Source: Aquifex aeolicus (lineage in GTDB: Bacteria > Aquificota > Aquificia > Aquificales > Aquificaceae). From it: 6,353 nt of DNA. Below the pieces are notes generated by a model, which saw only the letters and a list, made by a program, of their open reading frames with translations, was not told where the DNA came from and did not search any database. The DNA is taken from positions 1 through 6,353 of the forward strand of contig DQVZ01000165.1 in the NCBI GenBank assembly GCA_015661465.1, in the 5' to 3' direction. A program made the translations under genes and the position numbers. Positions 1 through 6,353 of the stretch are shown piece by piece (the stretch's first letter is position 1; each line of letters starts with the position of its first letter).

Positions 1-8
1 CCTTTTTT

Positions 9-14
9 TAAATT
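9..14 (+). promoter_or_regulatory. possible -10 element of a leaderless topA transcript
   Basis: TAAATT lies so that, with a usual -12 to -7 placement, transcription would begin at or next to the A of the topA ATG at 21. There is no Shine-Dalgarno in the 20 bases before the start, which is consistent with leaderless initiation. The -35 region lies outside the window, and the surrounding T-run makes chance matches likely, so this is tentative. Confidence 0.25.
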
Positions 15-20
15 AGTTTT

Positions 21-1640
21 ATGAAACTATTCATAGTTGAATCACCTACAAAAGCGAAAACTATCCAGAAATTCCTCGGTAAAGATTTCTACGTAAAGGC
101 AACTTTAGGACATATAAAGGATTTACCTGAGAGAGGATTGGGAGTAGACCTTAAAACTCTTAAAGCTAAATATGTTTACTTGAGAGGAAAGAAGAAATTA
201 ATCGAAGAGTTAAAGAGGCTTTCGAAAAAAGTGGAAATAGTTTATATTTGTACAGACCCCGACAGGGAAGGTGAAGCAATAGCTTACTTTTTGAAAAAGG
301 ATTTGCAAAAGGTAAATAAAAATATAAAAAGAGCCGTATTTTACGAAATTACTCCCGCCGCTATAAAGGAAAGTATAAGAAATGCAGGATATATAAATAT
401 AAACCTTGTGTATTCACAATTTGCACGAAGGATTTTAGATAGATTAATAGGTTATCTAATTTCCCCGATACTTTGGAAGGAGTTTAAAAATTACAGGCTT
501 TCCGCCGGAAGAGTTCAATCCCCGGCACTGCGTTTAATAGTTGAAAGGGAAAGAGAGATCCAAAACTTTAGAGTCAAGAAATATTACTACGTTAAGGTCA
601 TTCTGGAAAAAGATGGGGAGATTTTTCATGCTATTTATGACTATAGGTATGAAAAACCGTCGGATGCAAAAATAATTGCGGAAAAATTGGAAAAAGGTTT
701 TTTCAGTGTATACAGCGTCGATATAAAAGAGGATAAAGAGTACTCTCCCAAACCTTTTATTACCTCAGACCTTCAAGCCGAAGCTAACGCTAAGTTGGGA
801 TTTCCTCCCGAAAAAACCCAAAAGCTTTCTCAAGAACTCTACGAAAAGGGTTATATCACCTATCCGAGAACCGACAGCTATAGGATGAATGAGCAAAAAG
901 CAAAGGAGTTTATGAATTTTATAAGAAGAGAATTCGGAGAAAAGTACGTAGGAAGATTAAGAAATTTTCGTGAGAAAAAAAACGTACAAGGGGCTCATGA
1001 GTGTATAAGACCTACAAAGCCTATTCCAACGATACCCGAAAGAGAAGAACTCAGAATTCTTTATGACCTTATATTTCGCAGAACTTTGGCTAGTCTAATG
1101 AAGGAAATTCAGCTGGAGAGAAAGAAAGTTATCGTTGAAGCCATTACCCCTGAGCTAAGGAGACCCATATATCTGATAGCAAAAGGCTTAAAAGTAGTTT
1201 TCGATGGATGGAGTAGAGTTTATCCCTCAGAAATAAAGGAAGAACTTTTACCTCTGCTTGCGGCGGGAGACCTTCTAAAGCTTATAAAGACAGACCTTGA
1301 AGAGAGAAGAACTCAACCCCCTTCCAGATATACTGAAGGTACTTTGATAAAAACCCTTGAAAAACTAGGTATAGGTAGACCTTCAACATATTCGACCATA
1401 GTAAAAACCTTGAAAGAGCGAGGTTACATAAAGGTCAAAAATAAAACTATTTTACCTACGCATATTGCTTTTGAAGTAGTGGACTTCCTAATGGAAAACT
1501 TTCCCCTTTTAATGGACTATAAATTCACATCATTAATGGAAGAGAAATTGGACTTAGTTGAAGAAGGAAAAGTTGATTGGAAAGAAGTTGTTTACGAATT
1601 TGCCTCAAAAGTTCTAAGTAAGGAACTTCTTAGAATTTGA
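21..1640 (+). CDS. topA: DNA topoisomerase I (type IA), compact form without zinc fingers
   Basis: Relaxes negatively supercoiled DNA by cutting one strand through a 5'-phosphotyrosine link. The 539-residue protein has all core motifs of bacterial topoisomerase I. The N-terminal TOPRIM domain has catalytic E7 in FIVESPTKAKT and the acidic cluster TDPDREGE (D79, D81, E83). SAGRVQSPAL lies at 161-170. The active-site tyrosine is Y281 in GYITYPRTDS, with R283 next to it, and AHECIRPT holds H326. The PPSRYTEG...LGIGRPSTY block spans 433-457 and FTSLMEEKLD lies at 502-511. The protein ends shortly after this block. It has only two cysteines (C77, C328), so the C-terminal zinc-ribbon domains of the much longer E. 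coli enzyme (about 865 residues) are absent. The ATG is fixed by an in-frame TAA at 9-11. No Shine-Dalgarno is visible, but TAAATT at 9-14 sits at -10 spacing, suggesting a leaderless mRNA. Reverse gyrase is excluded because there is no helicase domain. Confidence 0.96.
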   Translation: MKLFIVESPTKAKTIQKFLGKDFYVKATLGHIKDLPERGLGVDLKTLKAKYVYLRGKKKLIEELKRLSKKVEIVYICTDPDREGEAIAYFLKKDLQKVNKNIKRAVFYEITPAAIKESIRNAGYININLVYSQFARRILDRLIGYLISPILWKEFKNYRLSAGRVQSPALRLIVEREREIQNFRVKKYYYVKVILEKDGEIFHAIYDYRYEKPSDAKIIAEKLEKGFFSVYSVDIKEDKEYSPKPFITSDLQAEANAKLGFPPEKTQKLSQELYEKGYITYPRTDSYRMNEQKAKEFMNFIRREFGEKYVGRLRNFREKKNVQGAHECIRPTKPIPTIPEREELRILYDLIFRRTLASLMKEIQLERKKVIVEAITPELRRPIYLIAKGLKVVFDGWSRVYPSEIKEELLPLLAAGDLLKLIKTDLEERRTQPPSRYTEGTLIKTLEKLGIGRPSTYSTIVKTLKERGYIKVKNKTILPTHIAFEVVDFLMENFPLLMDYKFTSLMEEKLDLVEEGKVDWKEVVYEFASKVLSKELLRI

Positions 1641-1642
1641 GG

Positions 1643-1718
1643 TGGTGGCCCAGGGCGGAGTCGAACCGCCGACACCCCGGTTTTCAGCCGGGTGCTCTAC
1701 CACCTGAGCTACCGGGCC
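1643..1718 (-). tRNA. tRNA-Phe (anticodon GAA)
   Basis: Read on the minus strand this folds as a complete 76-base cloverleaf. The acceptor stem is GGCCCGG paired with CTGGGCC (one G-U pair), followed by A73 and an encoded CCA. The D stem is GCTC/GAGC. The anticodon stem is CCCGG/CCGGG around the loop CTGAAAA, giving anticodon GAA at 1683-1685, which reads Phe codons UUC and UUU. The variable loop is GTGTC, and the T stem is GGCGG/CCGCC around TTCGACT. The anticodon and T stems are entirely G-C and the acceptor stem nearly so, as expected at high growth temperature and in sharp contrast to the AT-rich flanks. The gene converges on topA, with its CCA end two bases from the topA stop codon, and it is preceded by a sigma70-like promoter. 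Confidence 0.98.
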
Positions 1719-1733
1719 TCCAGGCAAGAATAT

Positions 1734-1762
1734 ATTTTATAACCTTCTTTACTTCAGTTCAA
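1734..1762 (-). promoter_or_regulatory. promoter of tRNA-Phe
   Basis: On the minus strand, TTGAAC (1757-1762; 4 of 6 to TTGACA) is followed after exactly 17 bases by TAAAAT (1734-1739; 5 of 6 to TATAAT). The predicted start near 1727 would give a 5' leader of about nine bases before the mature tRNA end at 1718. The stretch is AT-rich, and overlapping hexamers such as TATAAA (1736-1741) and TATATT (1729-1734) could shift the exact -10, but the spacing and position make this the best-supported promoter in the window. Confidence 0.6.
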
Positions 1763-1803
1763 GTATCAAAGCTCTATACTTAAAACTTATGGAAAATTTT
1801 AAG
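1761..1803. repeat. two weak AT-rich inverted repeats upstream of tRNA-Phe
   Basis: AAGTAT (1761-1766) pairs with ATACTT (1776-1781) over a 9-base loop. CTTAAAA (1779-1785) pairs with TTTTAAG (1797-1803) over an 11-base loop. The two share bases 1779-1781, so they are mutually exclusive as hairpins. The first overlaps the proposed -35 of the tRNA promoter, so it could be a protein-binding site. Such AT-only stems would be unstable as RNA in a thermophile, and chance occurrence in AT-rich DNA is quite possible. The rest of the 180-base gap (1719-1898) shows no convincing gene or terminator. Confidence 0.25.
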
Positions 1804-1883
1804 AAGCTACTTCACAATACATTACTGCTCGTAATCCAGATTTTTAGGTGGTTTACCATAACTCTGGAGTTTATATCCTTACA

Positions 1884-1889
1884 TAAAAT
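1884..1889 (+). promoter_or_regulatory. possible -10 element of the exporter operon
   Basis: TAAAAT lies ten bases before the ATG at 1899, so transcription would start near 1896 and leave about three bases of leader. The gene has no Shine-Dalgarno. I could not find a convincing -35 at 16-18 bases upstream, so this may be an extended or unusual promoter, or a chance match in AT-rich DNA. Confidence 0.25.
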
Positions 1890-1898
1890 TGATGTAGA

Positions 1899-3020
1899 AT
1901 GAGAAAAATTTTTTGGATTGTCTTTATAACTTTACTTTTTCTTTCTAGTACTTTCGTATACTTCAAAGTATTTAAGAAAAACTATAGGATTTTTGAGGTC
2001 AAGGAGGCACCCTTGGTAAAAGCGGTTTACGCCACCGGGTACATAAAAGCCTACAATGAGGTTGAGGTAAAATCGCGGGTTGCAGGATACGTAGTAAAAG
2101 TCTATAAAGATGTCGGAGAGATTGTGAAAAAGGGTGAAGTTTTGGCAGAACTTGAAAACAAACCTTTAGAAAGAAAGATAGAGGAAGTAAAAACCGAACT
2201 TGAAAATCTCCGGGAAAAATTGTCTCCACAATCTTACTTTATAACGAGCTTTAAGGAAAAAATCGCTGCCAAAAAGGAAAGGATAGAGGAATTAAAGTAT
2301 AGACTTCAAAGAAGAAAAAAGCTTTATGAGAAAGGTCTTATTTCGAGAGAAGAAATTTTCAACCTTGAGAAACAGTATAACGCTCAACTAAAAGAGTTAT
2401 CAGCCCTTGAGTTGGAGTTTAAAGAAAATGTGAAGGAAATAAAAAGAAAAATAAAAGTCCTTAAAGCTACATTGAACCGATTAAAGGAAGAGCTAGAGCA
2501 GTATAAAATAAAAAGCCCGATAAGTGGTGTAATCCTTAAAAGGAACGTGGAAGTAGGAGATTATGTGAATACCTTTATGGAAACTAAACCTTTGTTTGTT
2601 ATAGGTGATTTAAGGAAATTAAAAACGATTCTGGAGATAGATGAGGAGTACTCTTATCTTGTAAGACTGGGTCAAAAGGTTTACATAACTATTGATTCAG
2701 TTCCGGATAGGGTTTACGAGGGAAGAATTATAAAAATTTACAGAAAGGTAAATGAAAAGAAAAAAAGTTTCGAGGTGGAAGTAGAAGCGGATTACGACGT
2801 AGAACTTTTTTCGGGAACAACGGTTGAAGCAAACATAATCATTTCAGAAAAGTTAGGCGTAGCTATTCCGAAAGAGGCAATATTTGAAGAAAACAAAGTG
2901 AGGGTTATCGAAAAGGGAAAAATTGTTGAAAGGGTAATAAAACTTGGGGAAACTTACGGTGATATGGTTGAAGTCCTTGAAGGACTTAAAAGCGGGGAAA
3001 AGGTTTTGATAGAAAAATGA
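1899..3020 (+). CDS. periplasmic adaptor (membrane fusion protein) of an ABC exporter, HlyD/MacA-like
   Basis: Periplasmic adaptor linking an inner-membrane ABC transporter to an outer-membrane channel. The 373-residue protein starts with one uncleaved membrane anchor (about 5-22), with no lipobox and no cysteine. A split lipoyl domain follows: the first half at about 42-88 (AGYVVKVYKDVGEIVKKGE) and the second at 202-224 (YKIKSPISGVILKR...VGDYV). Between them is a long charged coiled-coil hairpin (about 90-200). Its tip carries R135-x6-L142-x6-S149, matching the R-L-S motif known from TolC-docking adaptors such as MacA. Beta-barrel (about 232-315) and membrane-proximal (about 318-373) domains complete it, ending in the typical VEVLEGLKSGEKV. 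An in-frame TGA at 1890-1892 fixes the ATG at 1899, and there is no Shine-Dalgarno. The last bases overlap the permease start as ATGA, indicating an operon. DevB of cyanobacteria is an equally fair comparator. Confidence 0.92.
   Translation: MRKIFWIVFITLLFLSSTFVYFKVFKKNYRIFEVKEAPLVKAVYATGYIKAYNEVEVKSRVAGYVVKVYKDVGEIVKKGEVLAELENKPLERKIEEVKTELENLREKLSPQSYFITSFKEKIAAKKERIEELKYRLQRRKKLYEKGLISREEIFNLEKQYNAQLKELSALELEFKENVKEIKRKIKVLKATLNRLKEELEQYKIKSPISGVILKRNVEVGDYVNTFMETKPLFVIGDLRKLKTILEIDEEYSYLVRLGQKVYITIDSVPDRVYEGRIIKIYRKVNEKKKSFEVEVEADYDVELFSGTTVEANIIISEKLGVAIPKEAIFEENKVRVIEKGKIVERVIKLGETYGDMVEVLEGLKSGEKVLIEK
2971..2987 (+). repeat. 7-bp hairpin near the end of the adaptor gene
   Basis: AAGTCCT and AGGACTT flank a three-base loop (TGA), forming a tight stem-loop ending 29 bases before the permease start codon. 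It lies in codons for the conserved VEVLEGLK segment, so it may simply follow from the protein sequence. It has no U-run after it and is not a terminator. An effect on translation of the downstream gene is possible but speculative. Confidence 0.3.
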
Positions 3021-4256
3021 AGGGAAATTTTTTCATATCGCTTAGGTTATTCTTCGAAAGGAGAAGACAAAGTATAATTGCAACACTCGGAGTAGTTATT
3101 GGTACAGCTGCCTTTATAGTGATGAGTTCAATGGTAAACGGGTTCCAAAAATATTTCCTCGAAGAGGCTCTAAATATAAATGGACATGTAAAGATTTTTG
3201 TCGGAAGCACTTTTAGAGAGGATAGAATTCTCAGAAAGGTTTACAAAGAGGGAATTTTTTTTGTTTTGGGTGCGAAACCAAAAAGCGTGAAGAATAGAAT
3301 TTCCAACTATAGCGAGATTTTGAACAGGTATGCAAGAGATGAAAATGTTTTGGGAATTACCTTGCACCTTATAGGAAACGGAGTTATATCCTATGGTGTT
3401 AAGGAAAAGCCGGTAACTTTTGTAGGGATATTTCCCGAATTAGAAAATAAAACTTTGAGGATTTCAAAATATCTTGTAAAGAATAACCTTGCCCAGTTAA
3501 AAAGAAATAAAGAAGCTGTAATTCTCGGTATTAAGCTTGCTGAAGAATTGGGAATAAAAGATATAGGAAAGAAAGTTGTTCTCGTTTTACCCAATGGAAC
3601 ACTCCACAGATTGAAAGTTGTAGACCTTTTAAACACCGGAATTACGGAAATAGATAAATCTCGAGTTTATCTCCATATTAAAAAACTTCAGGATATTCTC
3701 GGGAAACCCAATGAAGTGAACGAAGTAATTCTCAAGCTGAAAAGTGCAGACTTAGCTCCATTTTACGCCAAAAGGCTTACTAAAGAAACCGGCTACAGGG
3801 CCGAAAGTTGGCAGGAGTCCTTTAAAAATTTTCTATCAATATTTAAAATTCAGAAAATAATAACTCGCTCTGTGGTCTTTGCCATACTCTTGGTTTCAGG
3901 CTTCGGGATTTTCAATATCATAATGATGACCGTTTTAGAGAAAAAAAGGGATATAGCAATACTTAAAGCGATGGGTTACGAGAAGAGAGATATAATACTG
4001 ATTTTCTCACTTCAAGGAATAATAATAGGCGTATTCGGAGGATTAGTAGGAAACATTTTATCTTACGGGATACTTGAGTGGTTGGAAACTATAAAAATAG
4101 AAGTTGAAGGAATAGTAAGGGCTGAAGGCTTTATTCTTGACAGAAGTATTTCCTATCACCTGCAAGGTTTTATCTTTGCGGTATTAGTTTCTTTCTTTGC
4201 ATCCTTTTACCCGGCTTATAGGGCTTCCCGCTTTCATCCTGTGGAGGTTTTCAGAA

Positions 4257-4267
<11 letters not shown>
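3017..4267 (+). CDS. ABC transporter permease, FtsX/LolC-LolE type
   Basis: Inner-membrane subunit of a type VII (mechanotransmitting) ABC transporter, 416 residues. The topology is that of the LolC/E/MacB family. TM1 lies at about 19-41, followed by a large periplasmic domain (about 45-280). TM2 (about 284-306), TM3 (about 327-353) and TM4 (about 383-402) form the FtsX domain. The cytoplasmic coupling segment EKKRDIAILKAMGYEKRDI (308-326) is the usual ATPase contact. After TM1, MVNGFQKYFLE and HVKI resemble LolC/LolE (NGF...HV-I) more than MacB. The segment around SWQESFKNF (264-272) also recalls LolC/E. There is no fused ATPase domain, which separates it from MacB. The start overlaps the adaptor stop as ATGA and the end overlaps the ATPase start by 11 bases. 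It is the only permease gene here, so the complex is probably a homodimer. The substrate cannot be deduced; lolC or lolE would over-specify the function. Confidence 0.9.
4243..4248 (+). promoter_or_regulatory. Shine-Dalgarno that sets the ATPase start
   Basis: GGAGGT lies eight bases before a GTG codon at 4257 that is in frame with the ATPase. It is the only strong Shine-Dalgarno seen before any gene here. It supports the GTG over the farther TTG at 4197, which has no such site and would add a 20-residue tail not expected in LolD-type ATPases. Confidence 0.75.
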
Positions 4268-6220
<1,953 letters not shown>

Positions 6221-6221
6221 T

Positions 6222-6353
6222 ATGTTTGTCGATGCACATACTCACCTTGAACTTCTCGCTTTATCCGAAGTACCTTTTCATAAACTTAGAAGTAAAGAAG
6301 AAATTATCAACTTTTTGAGGAAATTAGATAAAAAGTACCTGGTAGCGTACGGA
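6222..6353 (+). CDS. amidohydrolase-superfamily protein, N-terminal part (possibly YtcJ-like)
   Basis: Open frame of 44 codons reaching the window edge, beginning MFVDAHTHLELLALSEVPFH. DAHTH is the first metal-binding H-x-H motif of the amidohydrolase superfamily, which normally hydrolyses C-N bonds with one or two bound metals. The following HLELLALS and a helical SKEEIINFLRK segment, ending LVAYG, recall the Amidohydrolase_3/YtcJ group; TatD-type nucleases also begin close to this motif but usually read DTHCH. The protein starts directly at the first metal motif, so it would lack the N-terminal half of the beta-sandwich found in most amidohydrolases. An alternative in-frame GTG at 6204 would add only six residues; the next in-frame codon that could matter upstream is a TGA at 6183-6185. 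No Shine-Dalgarno is visible. The rest of the gene, and thus its substrate class, is outside the window. Confidence 0.75.
   Translation, partial: MFVDAHTHLELLALSEVPFHKLRSKEEIINFLRKLDKKYLVAYG

Noticed and set aside
1643..1718. tRNA gene as an attachment site for an integrated element
   Set aside because: There is no integrase gene, no second copy of the tRNA 3' end and no composition shift nearby.
1779..1803. CTTAAAA/TTTTAAG hairpin as a transcription terminator
   Set aside because: The stem is nearly all A-T with an 11-base loop and no following T-run, and it lies upstream, not downstream, of both flanking genes.
1848..1886. Short GTG-started frame (12 codons) upstream of the adaptor gene, as a possible leader peptide
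   Set aside because: It has no Shine-Dalgarno, no run of regulatory codons and no attenuator-like hairpins after it.
1892..1897. ATG directly followed by TAG just before the adaptor ATG, as a possible minimal upstream ORF
   Set aside because: A six-base match is easily due to chance and nothing else supports translation there.
1999..2229. Minus-strand open frame inside the adaptor gene
   Set aside because: It is an antisense shadow of a strongly supported gene, with low-complexity composition and no recognisable motif.
2986..3636. Minus-strand frames within the permease gene
   Set aside because: They are antisense to the permease, lack ribosome-binding sites and have no independent support.

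Overview
The window reads as chromosomal DNA of a thermophilic bacterium, most likely of the Aquificales and close to Aquifex. The proteins are very rich in Lys, Glu and Ile and poor in Cys and Gln, and Arg codons are mostly AGA/AGG. The DNA is AT-rich, while the single tRNA has almost all-GC stems. Genes are packed with overlaps or gaps of a few bases. The assignment also rests on protein resemblance recalled from memory (a 425-residue SerRS and a LolD-type ATPase beside it). No database was searched, so treat the genus as likely rather than proven.

Layout: (1) 21-1640 (+) is a compact type IA DNA topoisomerase (topA) with a complete catalytic core and no zinc-finger tail. (2) 1643-1718 (-) is tRNA-Phe(GAA) with an encoded CCA end. 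It converges on topA with only two bases between them and has a good sigma70-like promoter. (3) 1719-1898 is a non-coding gap holding that promoter and some weak AT-rich inverted repeats. (4) 1899-4937 (+) is a three-gene, overlapping operon: a periplasmic adaptor (HlyD/MacA-like membrane fusion protein), a LolC/E-type FtsX-family permease, and a LolD-type ATPase. (5) 4924-6201 (-) is seryl-tRNA synthetase (serS), whose 3' end overlaps the ATPase gene by 14 bp. (6) 6222-6353 (+) is the start of an amidohydrolase-superfamily gene that runs off the window. It diverges from serS across 20 bp that carry a palindrome with back-to-back -10-like hexamers.

The topoisomerase, tRNA-Phe and SerRS are housekeeping functions. 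The operon is the most interesting part. Its permease and ATPase carry hallmarks of the lipoprotein-releasing LolCDE system. They are co-encoded with an adaptor whose coiled-coil tip matches the R-x6-L-x6-S motif known from TolC-docking adaptors. This suggests a tripartite exporter (compare MacAB-TolC and cyanobacterial DevBCA) built on a Lol-type engine, with the outer-membrane channel encoded elsewhere. The cargo cannot be read from the sequence; lipids, lipoproteins or glycolipids are candidates by analogy.

A second pattern concerns translation starts. The genes that begin transcription units (topA, the adaptor, serS, the amidohydrolase) lack a Shine-Dalgarno sequence and have an AT-rich -10-like hexamer about 6-15 bases before the start codon. 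The internal ATPase gene has a strong Shine-Dalgarno sequence. This fits leaderless or near-leaderless mRNAs but is an inference from an AT-rich sequence.
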